Positions 20,678-31,776 of a DNA stretch of 64,000 nucleotides are shown in pieces. Each line of letters begins with the position of its first letter. Position 1 is the stretch's first letter. The stretch covers positions 78,008 through 142,007 of the forward strand of contig WTXG01000093.1 in assembly GCA_022496185.1 (NCBI GenBank). Direction: 5' to 3'. The notes under the pieces were generated by a model. The model did not search any database. It worked only from the letters and a program-made list of their open reading frames with translations, and was not told the DNA's origin. The DNA is from Multifurca ochricompacta (Eukaryota; Basidiomycota; Agaricomycetes; Russulales; Russulaceae). Both the position numbers and the translations under genes were made by a program.

Positions 20678-22257
20678 ATGACATGCGCTCTACTACTTCG
20701 TTTACCATTCGATACTCTCGAACTTATCGCAGGGGCGTTAGATGAACGTCCTGATCTACTTTCCCTTGCCTTGTCATGCTCAACATGGAAGGGCATCATC
20801 ATCCCTCGTCACCTCGAATACTGTGAAATATTCTTATCTGCGGATCACATTTCGATTTGGAGGCATCTCGCCGAGAGACCAAGCCTGGCATCGAACGTAC
20901 GCAAACTCGTGATCTCCGACTCCAAATTCTACCATCCCGGAGTATACCTCACACCGATAACCGGCCCCCGATGGCAGATTCCTACTACCCTAGTTAACCA
21001 TTTGCTAGATAGCACATTTATGAGAGAGCAGCCCGGTTACCCTTTAAGGGCATTGCGAAACATGAGACTGCTTAAAACACTTGAATTCGAGGGAGTACCC
21101 GACATACTCTCCCTCTTTCTCGCACACATACCCTCCGTAGAGAATTTGATTTTGAGGTCATCTAGATCACATGGTACCGAAGTCTTCGAAGGCGTCCAGG
21201 TAAGCACAAACCTCAACATCAAAGGCCCATTACTCACATGGCGACTCACAGCAGCTCTGGGAACTCCCCAACATCAAGTCTGCAATGCTAACCGAAATGC
21301 CATTGGCGGGAAATATCTTTCGCGCCGTCCTGTCATCCACTCTGTTTTGCAGGTCTGTTCTTTTGCCTCCTGACCCGGAAAGAAGGATAGATTTTCAGGC
21401 AATCGCTAGGTTCTTCATTTACCACATTTCGTCGGTTATGATCCCGACATCGCCTGCTTATTGGAAGATTGTCGATTTCCCTTCCTCGTAGAACTCAATC
21501 TAGGTTGGGGTTGGACGTTCGATACACACCCTTACGCGCTACGCTTTTTGGAAGTGCACCCGACCATCGAAAGCCTGACATGGTCCTTCGCTTACAATGT
21601 TACTCTGCGGCATGGTTCGCTTCCCCGTCTCAAGCATCTATCTGTGTCCCACCCTTCCTTTGTTCGTGCCCTCAGTGTGGCCCACGAACCCTTTAGGCTT
21701 TGCCTAGAGTCCCTCGGTGACCTTTTTTGTTCTCAAGTGACTTACCGACGGACCTGAGGGAAATCGATGGTACCACGGTCCGCAAGCTGTCCATCAGATT
21801 CTGCGATAGTCTTGCCACTCTCCGCGCAGTCGCCACTTTCTTCCCCTCGGTGACTCACCTCAGCATCCATGATAGCGTCTTCATCCCCAATTCGAAATTG
21901 TCCAGGGCGTTTAAAAAGGTCGTCCCCCGTGTCTTTCCCCGCCGCATCGCGAACCGAATAAGCCCGAACTGCCTGCGCGTCGAGGACGTCATCCCTCTCT
22001 TTCCCGAGCTGGAAGATCTCAGCGGCCCAAGTTTCCCTCACGGGATCGCGGTGTCCTCGCTTTAAGATATACGAGCGCGCTTCCCAAAAATTCGTCATCT
22101 CGAACCCTTCGACCTGCAGTTTTTTTTCTTTCTACGAGGCTCCCCGTGTCTAATGGGTTATGTCTTACCCTTTGAGCATGCTTACCACACATTATCTACA
22201 AACACCGTAGGCCTTGATGATATCGCCGCCGAGTCGCGTCTCTGGTCCGTCGTGTGA
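20678..22257 (+). CDS. F-box-like protein with leucine-rich C-terminal region
   Basis: Exon 1 (20678-21199, 174 codons) starts MTCALLLRLPFDTLELIAGAL and has the F-box-like pattern LPxDxLxLI..LDERPDLLSLALSCSTW. This is common in basidiomycete proteins that recruit substrates to SCF ubiquitin ligases. Later open segments are leucine-rich: LWELPNIKSAMLTEMPLAG (21255-21352), PFLVELNLGWGWTFD..LRFLEVHPTIESLTW (about 21411-21730) and LRAVATFFPSVTHLSIHDS (21750-22060). A last exon ends ESRLWSVV at a TGA, 22255-22257. Junctions after exon 2 do not resolve cleanly: the frame changes near 21350-21460, around 21735 and near 22050. Either small introns or frameshifts are involved, so it might be a pseudogene. 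F-box families in these fungi expand and decay often. Confidence 0.65.
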
Positions 22258-24706
22258 GTTGTGTGGTGTTGCGTTATTAGGGGGGGTCAGGTGGGGAGTG
22301 CAAATTAAGGCAAGTATCCAAGCAAAGCAGCAATAACAGCCAGCCCCCTTTAACGTAGCCTAATAATGTTATATTGCTCCTTCCCTTCCACCCTTCTTCT
22401 CCTTGGTCCCAGTTCTAAATAATATCGTGCGTACTATAAACTCCGCGATAGAGCGTGAATTCGGCGTTTGTGTCGGTGCCTCGTCGGTAAAGAGTCACAA
22501 GGGATTGGCAAGACAAGGTCCGAATAGTGGTAGTAAGCCGTGTCAAGTCAGTCAGTCAGTCATTTCAGTCATTCATCTCATCTCGCCAACCTGCATAAAG
22601 TTTTTATTTTTATTTTATTTTTTTAAGCGGTTAGGTTTTAAGGTGATATAGCCACTTGGGGTGACTGACTTTCGAGAAAACAAAGGGGGAGGAGAGGAGG
22701 GGGGGGGGAATATAACAACAGGTGAGGTCGAATGGTCAGCGGTCGGAGTCGGGGTCGGGGTCGGGTCGTTCGGGTACCTGGTACCCAAGGAACGTTGAAC
22801 TTAATGGGCTACCATCCCCACCCTACACATACACACACACGCAAGTCGGCTCGTGCTCATGTTGGATTCTTAAACTTAACTTTTGTTTTGTTTTGTTTTT
22901 ATATGCATCAGAGCACGAGATGTTACAGGACCCGTTCCGAAGACAACGGTAGATGGATGGATGAGTGAAGAGATGTCAGGTCAGGGAGGGTCAGGGAGGG
23001 TGTGTCTGTGTGTCTGTGTCCAGGTTCTCAAACCCCGTCGCCCCCGTCGCCAAAGGGATACCGTATACCAACCCTCGGGAGAGTGAAGGGAAAAAATAAG
23101 AATCGCAAGGAAAAATTAAAAGGAAAGGTGGGGGATTTTTCAACCTAACATACATGCACATGCACATACACATACACATACACATGCCCGAGGGGGGTGG
23201 GGAGAACTCAAAAGTATCATATGATGATGACAATGACTAGGAACACATTGAACATAAGAGAACAAACGGAGCGGAGAGCGGAGAATGATAAGAAAAAGGC
23301 AATTTTGACCCGGGGCGGGGTTAGACTCCTCTTTTCAAATCAATTAATCAATCAATTCCTTCATCTTTCCTTACTCTTACTGGAGTGAGGTGGGTGTGGG
23401 TGAAGACGAAGGTATCGATCGCGCGCAATTAATTGTACCTCCATTAAGCACCCAAATAATGATTTTTAAAAACAAACAAACAAACAAACAAACAATAAAA
23501 AAAACCCTGATTTGCGTGGCACCCATCTGTCTGTCTGAAAAATCATTCAACTCATTCCATTCCATTCATTTCAATCATTCTTCTTCTCTTCCAAGGAAGT
23601 GGGAGTGGGAAAGAAAGAAGAAGAAAAAAAAAAATTCAAAAAACTAAAAAAGGGAAAGGCGGCGCGGTGTGCGGATGTGCGGACACGAGGGGAAAAAGTT
23701 GGAGATAACCCCGTCGGCCGGTATCATCGTCAGGAGTGGCGTAGGACAGGGGCTTCCGAGTGATCCTTGAGAAAAGAAAGAGTGAGGGAGAGGGTACTAG
23801 CGTGGCAGTGCCCTATGAATGATTGATGATTGAATGAATGATTATATGATTATATGATTTCTTTCCCTTTCTCTTTCTCTCTCTCGATCGACCAAGGGAC
23901 CATGATCATCATAAATAAGGTACGAGTAATACATCCATTCAGTCCTCTAGCCTATCAGCCAGTGTATTAGTATTAGTACTGAGGGACGGATCCCAGCGAG
24001 GAGGTTCCGTTCCAACCTGAATGGACTCGTCCTTCTAGTTCAGAAATCTCATTCCCAAAATCGCGCAAGTGCGCGAGACACAGGAAAAAATGAATGAATA
24101 AAAATAAGATCCCCAAATGTAGAATCACCCGTCCCGAGTAGCCGATATTGGACCCGTCCATCCTTGCGGAGGCCGGGACCCTATCCTTTTTCTGTTTAGT
24201 TTGTTTATTTGTTTACTTGTTTGTTTAAGTCGAACATCGGACATGCGCGGACGAACGTTGCAAAAGTGCTTGAAATAAATTTGTTTATCCGTAGAGTGTA
24301 TTGTCTATCTGTACGTATTGCGGATGGAGCTGGAGAAGTAAATTAGACCGGCTCAACTCATGGTGTGTGTGTATCTGAACTAGTGGCCACCTTACACGTC
24401 ATCATCTCGGAAACTTGATGGTATAACCGGCAATTCAGCCGCAGGGTCGAATATATACATACCTTTTGATAAAGAAGGGCAATTGAAGGAGGGGAGGGGG
24501 GGGGGAGAGTGGAGAGAGGCCACGCGGAGGGAGGCGAGCCTATCATCATATTGAAAATTAGTCTTGGGAAGCGAGCGTAATTCGGTAGCGATCATTCAAT
24601 TTCCGTTGTTGTAGTCTTGCATATAGAATACAAGGAATAATGTTTGTGGTGTGAGAGACAAGGAAAGTGAAGGAAGGAAGGAAGGGGTAGAAGAGAGCTA
24701 ACCCAG

Positions 24707-24870
24707 ATTGGCACTCGTAGATTCGAAAATTCGTCCCGTCGATTAGGTAGTAGTCGGGGATGGGCGGGGCGCTCGCACTGAGACCTCCCCCTCGCACTTT
24801 CCCATTCGCGGACGCGACAGAGAAATGATGCGACGAGATGAGGATTTCAAAAGATCTGAGTCTGACATGC
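24707..24870 (-). other. Possible exon of an unidentified minus-strand gene
   Basis: Between an acceptor-like CATGTCAG and a donor-like GGTTAGC the minus strand reads SFEILISSHHFSVASANGK and APPIPDYYLIDGTNFRIYE without stops. The residue mix looks like real protein. No partner exon could be joined in phase, and the family is not recognised. It may be a remnant. Confidence 0.25.
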
Positions 24871-25661
24871 AGGACGTAAGTAGGATCACTGCCTTTGTGT
24901 GACCTTGCATTCATTTTTAGGACAGGTACCCGGGACGAATAAGCCGCCGGAGAGGGTTTCCTTGTGTTTTGTTTTCGCGATAACGCTCTCTCGGCCCGCT
25001 CTTCCTGTGTGGCATCACAGAACAGGGCACAGACGGGAGCAAGGGCCTGAGAGGGAGGGGGTTGCGGTGGTAGCCAGGGTTCGCGTTCATGTGCTTCATT
25101 CTCCTTTGAGTCAACTCACAAAACGCCATTTAGTCCGTAACTTTGCAGACGGCGCAACGAATGTGAATGCGAATGCGAACGGGAATGGGAACGCATTGGG
25201 GCAAGCACGGCGACTCTGATGCGGATAGATGATCACTTTTTTTCAATTGAGTTGAGGAATAAAAAACAGGTTTTTGTTTTTTCCACTGGATGCTACTACT
25301 TACTTGACTTGTAAGCGCGCTTATTGCAGATGGAGAAAAGACCGATAACCAGGAATTAGTACAATAAGGAGGAGTAGAACCAACAAGTTCGTTGTTCGAC
25401 CTGGCGGGAGAAATCCAACAAATGATCGGAGCCTACCAAGCACCGAGCGAGGAAGAGTGCGATGAAGGCACGCAAGCTAAGCTAAGAGGTACAACTGGGG
25501 ATGCGACACCACCACGACCAGCTGCCAACTGCCAATTGCCAACTGCCAACTGCCAACTGTTCATTCACTTTTTACGTGTTTTCAGTTAGACCTCGACTCG
25601 GACCTGAGACTCGGGGACTCGGGATAATGTCGAGTAATCATCTGTTGGCTCATCTTCTTTC

Positions 25662-25707
25662 TTATATTATATTATAATATAATTATATAATATAATTATA
25701 ATATTGA
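25662..25707. repeat. AT-only near-palindrome upstream of Tof1
   Basis: About 45 bp made only of A and T, arranged as TATTATATTATAATATAATT followed by similar inverted blocks. It lies about 220 bp before the Tof1 start and could extrude or exclude nucleosomes. Confidence 0.7.
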
Positions 25708-25717
25708 CTCGGCGCAG

Positions 25718-25809
25718 CGCGAAATGTCACGGATCACGTGTAGTTGTGACGCCTCGTGAGACATGTGACTGATATGATCCGCGTGGGGTCATCCATCCGC
25801 GTGGGGTCA
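25718..25809 (+). promoter_or_regulatory. Probable Tof1 promoter elements (SCB/E2F-like site, E-box, 15-bp direct repeat)
   Basis: GCGCGAAA at 25718-25725 matches the SCB/E2F-type G1/S motif (CGCGAAA; TTTCGCGC on the other strand). CACGTG lies at about 25735-25740. A 15-bp direct repeat ATCCGCGTGGGGTCA occurs at 25777-25791 and 25795-25809. The ATG is at 25927. G1/S-type control would suit a replication-fork gene; this is inference. Confidence 0.45.
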
Positions 25810-25926
25810 CTGTTTCTCGTTCCTCATTCTCTGCGCCTGACAACCGTGCCCCGTGATTTTATTTTTATTTTTTTTTCTTCAAGATCCTCATTTATTCATT
25901 GACTACTGGTTTGAAATTACAGAAAC

Positions 25927-28900
25927 ATGGCAGATGGGGATGATATTTCAATATCTTCTGGGGAAGGTCAACAAGACGAATATACACAAAGACGTGCCAT
26001 TCTGGAACCGGCGATTCTCAACGTCGTCAATGCTCTAGGTGGTTATGAGAATGGTGTTTATCGTCTTGGGGATGAAGTGTATGGTTGCTTGAAGGATCTG
26101 AAAAAGTATTGGCGGAAGGATGACACCGATGATGAACGTACCGTCGCCCGCATCTTATGGGCCTCCCGCGTCCTCCCTAATGATTTGATCCCAATCATCC
26201 TTGAGACCGCGGGCAAGGGTCACGTTGAAGATAAACGAGCTATCGCATGCATCGATCTTATTACTGCGATGACTTGGCCTATTGACTTGGCCGAGGAGCT
26301 CAAAGAATTGGACGAAGAGCTGGATCGTGGTACGGACTATACCCAACTTCTGCAGAGTCACCTGCACTACAAGGCGGCCCTCCTTAGAACGGGGGTCCTG
26401 CAAGCATTCTTTGGCATCATTCTTCCCTGTCTTGCTCGTAGCCCCAAGACGAGGACGGAGCGTGATGTCCAAATCGTCAACGTCGTCCTTCACGTTCTCC
26501 GGAATCTCGCCTTTATCAGGGACTTACCTGCCAATGTACATCTTAGCACCGACCAAGCAGAGTTTGCTTCCCTTCAGAGCAAACTTATCCGCACACTTTC
26601 CGAATCTCACTTCTTCGATCTTCTCCTCACTATTGCCTCCAGTGCGGCGAGCGATGTCATGTTCAATAACTGGAACACGCTTGTTCTCGAAATACTTTAT
26701 CTCCTGTTTCGGGGAGTTAAACCAACTAGTCTCGTGCTAGAACAAACGGCGGTGAGTTTGGTTTTTTGTTTTTTTTTCTTCTTTGATTCCTTTTTGGCCT
26801 GGAAAAAATAAATCTGTCCCCCATGACAATCGTGACCTTTAAAGTTCCCAACAGCAAACGAAACAAAACTTGCGCCAACTGCTGACAGTGGAAGATAAAC
26901 GCCGGAAAGACTTCGCACGCAATGCGCCTTCACGTCATTCACGTTTTGGTACCACAATCTCGGTACGATTAAACCCAAAAAAGGCCACGGGGACGTCGGA
27001 TGTGGCTGCCGAGGGTGATACGGATAACCCGATTGCTCCCGATACGCCTTCCTCGTCCGCGTCTACGTCCCAACCGTTCGTCCTCCATCGACAGCAGGCG
27101 CTGAGCAAAGAGCCTGGGGCGGTCATCGATCTCATCAAGCGCCAGAACAAACAGAAGGGGAAGAAGGAAGATGAGTTTGCACGCGACGACAACCTGACGC
27201 CGGAGGCGAGAACCGTGCTACGTGGACTCGCTCGCACGTTCATTGAATCTTGTTTTAATCGTGCGCAGCTTCCCCCATCCTTGTCATAACGCTCATTGCC
27301 CCTAACGGAAAGACGGGGTTGGGGTTGGGGTTTGATCGTGTTGTCGTTTGCACGTGGGGAACGATAACGTTTTTTTTTTTTTTTGAACCCTGGCCCTGGT
27401 ACAGCTTTCCTCGCATCGTTACTCAAGGATATCAAGTCGGAGCGCCCAAAGATAACTGAGAAGGACAACCTCCGCCTGCTCTTCGTCACAAAATGGTTCC
27501 TTGAGTACTTCATCGCTGTCCGTGCACAGGAGAAGAGTGTGGATGGGTCTAATCTATGGGCGTTTGGGCTCGTCGGCGAGGTCATTGAACGTGGTTGGAT
27601 TGTATGGGTGCTCAAACGTATGAATGGCGCGGTTGAAGCGAAGGTAAGAGAGAAAAGGGAGCGTTGCGCCACCTGCGTCATTCATTTCACTTTCATTGAC
27701 TTATTATTATTCTTATAATATGTTCGGTGATGGCATGCAACAGCCCAAGTTATGGACAGAGCTGCAGGCGGGTATCGAGTGCCTGACACAACTGCTCGTG
27801 CTCCTCGAGGCGATGGCCTCCCCTGATGAAGGAACGAGCGGCGGGACAGAGCTCCACGAAGCGGCGGACCTGTTGCAACAACAGATCGTCTACAATGGTC
27901 AAGTGCTGGATGCCGCCCTCGACGGTCTGCGTGTTTACAAGGACGGCACGCAATCTCTCACGTTCCTGTCCGCTAGCGTGCATCTCGCGTATGCTCTCAT
28001 GCGGATGCTCGAGAGATGGGCCAAAAAGACGGGAGATGGCTCGTACGTGCGGAAGCGAGCGAAGCCCAAAAGAAAGCAGAAAACTAAAGGTGAGCGCTCG
28101 CTCTTCCGCACTGTTTTGTATATCTCTTACACTACCCTTCTCTCCCAACCAACGCTTCTCTGTCTTCGTTACTCTCCCGTGTTGTGTGTGTGTGTGTGTC
28201 CGGATTGGAATATCCGCTCCGAGATATAGGTCGTAACGCGGAAGGACCGGACGGTGTTCCCGACGTTGAGGTTGAGGAGGAAGAAGAGCCTACGCAAGCA
28301 GGACAAGAAGAGGGTAACGTGATAGAAGAGACCGTGTTCACTTTTGATAGTTTCGAATTGGTAAGAGGAGACCGACTTCCAAGCGCCTGGCGTGTCATCT
28401 TCTCTCACTCATTCACTCACTCACTCACTTACCCTCGGGCCGTCACTTACCGAACCCCAGAAATTCGCAAACTCGGACATCACACAGTCGCTGTTGATTT
28501 ACCTTGGGCGTTACAAAGAATTCACATCTATAGAAGAAATGAAACGCGTGGTCAGCTTGTTGCATCGGCAAGCGGTCCGTGCAAAAGCTGAGGGATTGTT
28601 CTTCCAAGTGAGTTGCAATCTCAGTTGGAGGAGGAGGGGGGAGGGTTGGGAGAAGATTGTGCGGAATGCAGACTAAATGACTGATCGGTCAGGTATCCGC
28701 ACTGAATCTGTTCAAAATCATTCTTGCGGATCATGGGACCTTCCCCAAAGATCAGCCATACAAGGACCTCGTAGCGCTCATCAACTACATACTCCGTCAA
28801 TTCTTCAAAGCCGTTGAGGCGGACTCGTTCGTACTTATCGAGGTAAGCTCCTTGGGCGTCTTCCTGTCACACATATACACAACTCTCTAATGCAATGTAA

Positions 28901-30931
28901 CGCACACAAAACTCACATGTGTACACACGCGCTCATATCCTCCTTTTTCTCCTCCTTCTCCTTCTCCTCTTCCTCCTCCGGTCGGGAACGACATCCGAAA
29001 TTCTTTTTTTTTCTTTGATCATTCATGTACCGTCTAGGCCTTCTTCCCGAAGAACCGAAACAAGTGGAAGAGGTACTCCAACCGGGAATCCCAGACAAAA
29101 ACTAAAACCGGTCGCACTGGCGACGCTCACCCTAGTAGCTCACGGTTCCCGCCGGATGTTCGAGTAAAGAAGGGATTCTCCTGGAGTGAGGAGCTGGCTA
29201 TTTCCATGGCCGCCCTCCAGGAAGCGGGTCAGGGCGAGTTAGTCAAGTGGGTTAAGGAGGTCAGTTCAGCACATGGAATCTCCGGAGCGGAGCGGTGTGA
29301 CTGATGAAAAGGGGGTGGTCGGCGGGGCGGCGGTAAAAGATCTTGGTCATTGCCATTGCGCAGCGGCGACGCATCGTGGAACAGAATAAGAATCCCGCCC
29401 TGGATGGCTCTTCAGACGATGATGGCGATGAAGCAATAGGGAACGGGCGATCGGCCAAAGTGACGATAACTAACTACAGTGCGTCCGCTTCGACTATTTC
29501 CTGAGACGGGGAATTGATCGACTTGCACCAATACCAAAAAAACAAAAAAAAAAAAAAACATCATTGTTCTCCACCCTGCAGTGATCCCATATACAAATGA
29601 TGCACAGGCGGAAGCGGCAACGAAAAATCCACGGCTGAAACTAATGTTTCGGCTAGTGCATTTTCGTTTGCAAGACGAGAGTCAGTCTGATTATTTTGAT
29701 TCTTATTTTAAAAGTCCAACACACTCATTCGTTCACGTTCTGTCTCGTCCCCGTGGGGAATCGCGTATTTTGATGCAATACAGATGTGGAGGAACTCGAG
29801 TGGTTTATCCCCGCGGGTATCCCCCTTTCCGATTTACAACGATCCTTAGCGGTCATCGAACAGTTTGAGCAGTCGCCGCTTGACCTCGGGGGGAAACGTG
29901 CTTCGCAATTGCTGAGTAAGAAACGAGGACGAGGACAACGAAAAAGGCGCCTTGGTTCGACAAGCGGGAGTTCAGATCAAGAGGGAGAGGCGGGGAATAA
30001 TAAGGGTAAGAGTAATAGTGACGAGGAGGACGAGGAAAATGCGCCGCGTAAAGCGCGCAAGGAACGCGAACAAAAAGCGTACAAATCGGCGCAATTCATC
30101 GAGGACAGCGACGAGGAGTACGAACAGGACATTGACGAATTCTTCGCTCGCGAAGCGGAATTGCGAGAGCGCACCGCGTTGGCGGCTGTCGACAGCGCGT
30201 TGAATAATGATGGGAATAATAATAATAAGATTGGAAACATGCGTACGACCGGTACCAAAAAACGGAGACGCGCAACTCAACAAACCGATGATGTTGTCAA
30301 GACGAGGGTGGCCAAACGGAGGGCAGTGGATGCGGACATGCCGCCGGGAGAGTTGGAAATACCGAGCGAGAGCAGCAGTAGCGGTGGTAGAAAAGGAGGA
30401 GGAGAAAATGATACAGCAACGGCAATGGCGGCAGCGGCGGTGTCGACGCCAGGAGAGGCTTATCGCTCTTCTCTTTCCCCTTCTGGTGGTGGTGGCATCC
30501 TCGGGTCGGATGATAATCGCATCGGCACATCGGAAGCTCTTCGTCTTTCCAAGTCCAAGTCCAAGTCCAAGTCCAAGCCCAAGCCAAGACCACGATACCG
30601 TGGTGACCTTGCTGCTTTTTCTTCTGCTGCTGTTGTTGTCGATGGTACGACTCTGACGGGCGACGCCTATATCCCCCCTGATACTATCAAGAGAAAAGGT
30701 CCTGAAGATCGGTACCGAACGCTGCCGCCGTCGCCTCCACCGCCGCATCGGCAGCGACGATCCATAGAGAAGGATGACCCTGAGAACCAGAGCCACAAGA
30801 CCGATGATGACAGCGGTGGCGGTAGCGGTAGCGGCAGCGGCAGTGGTGGTGGTACGGGTACGGAAGGGAGTCGGAGTAGGAGGATGATCGTCAGGGTCGG
30901 CCGAAAAGGCCGGTTGGTCCTCTCTGACTGA
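25927..30931 (+). CDS. TOF1: Topoisomerase 1-associated factor Tof1/Swi1 (Timeless family)
   Basis: Eleven exons join in phase to 1,275 residues: 25927-26751, 26855-27260, 27405-27643, 27744-28089, 28230-28360, 28461-28607, 28693-28842, 29038-29259, 29364-29478, 29582-29680 and 29784-30931. The Timeless N-terminal domain fills residues about 10-340: CLKDLKKYWRKDDTDDERTV, RVLPNDLIPIILETAGKG, ACIDLITAMTWPIDLAEEL, TDYTQLLQSHLHYKAALL and WNTLVLEILYLLFRGVKP. A helical middle follows (VTKWFLEYF, NYILRQFF). The last 380 residues are low-complexity: acidic and Lys/Arg patches, an SK(SK)n stretch coded by a 6-bp repeat at 30551-30587, and a Gly/Ser tract. With Csm3/Swi3 this protein forms the fork protection complex, which pauses forks and signals to the S-phase checkpoint. 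The length fits the fungal family. Confidence 0.96.
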
Positions 30932-31740
30932 CGCGGAATAAAATAAATAAAAGTCAAAAAAGATTATGGGGGGGGGGGGGGGGGGGGAAGGCGCGTCCAC
31001 TCCGCGTTACGGATACTTCGCGGTCGGACGTTCGGACTTTGGGTCGTCGCGGCTGCAGATTTGGGATTCTTGTTTTTTTTTTTTTAAATAAAAAATAAAT
31101 AAAAATATATATATCATTCTCCTCTCTCTTTCATTCATTTTCATTTCGGAAACGTAAAAAAAAAAAAAAAAAAAAAGGAAAGGTAAAGAAAGGAAAGGAA
31201 AAAAAATAACAACAAAAAAGAGACACCAAACCAAGCCTATCTTAGTAGGAACATCACCCGATCGCTTATCATATTTTTATTTTATTTTTTGCATTATAAT
31301 CTATCGCGTCCCGCCGTTCGCGCCCAAAAAAAATAAATACAAAAAAAAAAAAGTACAAAAGTGGCGTTGTTGTTTGTAGTTGTGTGGTTGGTTGGTTTTG
31401 GGAGGGGAGGGGGCCACACGGCATACGGCACAACAGGGAGGGGGAGGGAAGAGGTGAAGGGGTGGGGGGGAGGAGTGGCAGGACAGGACAGGACAGGGCA
31501 GGGCAGGGCAGGGGCATAACCGCACGCACAATAGCAGCCCAGAGTTGTTGTCAGTAACGGGTAACCTGTTTCCAATAGGGGAACACCGGAAATCGGTGAA
31601 AGGTCGGCTTCTAAAGTCAATCGAAAAGACTCCGGTTTGGTGTTTTTTTATATGACCTATTTTTTTTTTCTTGCGCGGCAATTTCCTGTCCGGCGGTTGC
31701 CGTTATTTTTGGTGTTAGTTTTTTTTTTTCCCATTTTATT

Positions 31741-31776
<36 letters not shown>

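Larger units (their letters stand above)
22258..25926. other. 3.7-kb intergenic stretch with microsatellites
   Basis: I see no firm gene. Items seen: TCAG repeats at 22548-22565; ACACAC near 22828-22842; (CACATA)n at 23155-23183; (CAAA)n at 23472-23491; TGAATGAT repeats at 23815-23850; and (GAAG)n at 24668-24685. A possible minus-strand exon at about 24700-24870 is listed separately. The Tof1 promoter signals lie at the right end. Confidence 0.45.

Noticed and set aside
29972..31000. 342-codon open frame on the minus strand opposite the Tof1 tail
   Set aside because: It is the antisense shadow of a low-complexity coding exon; the translation is repetitive Ser/Arg/Ile with no domain.
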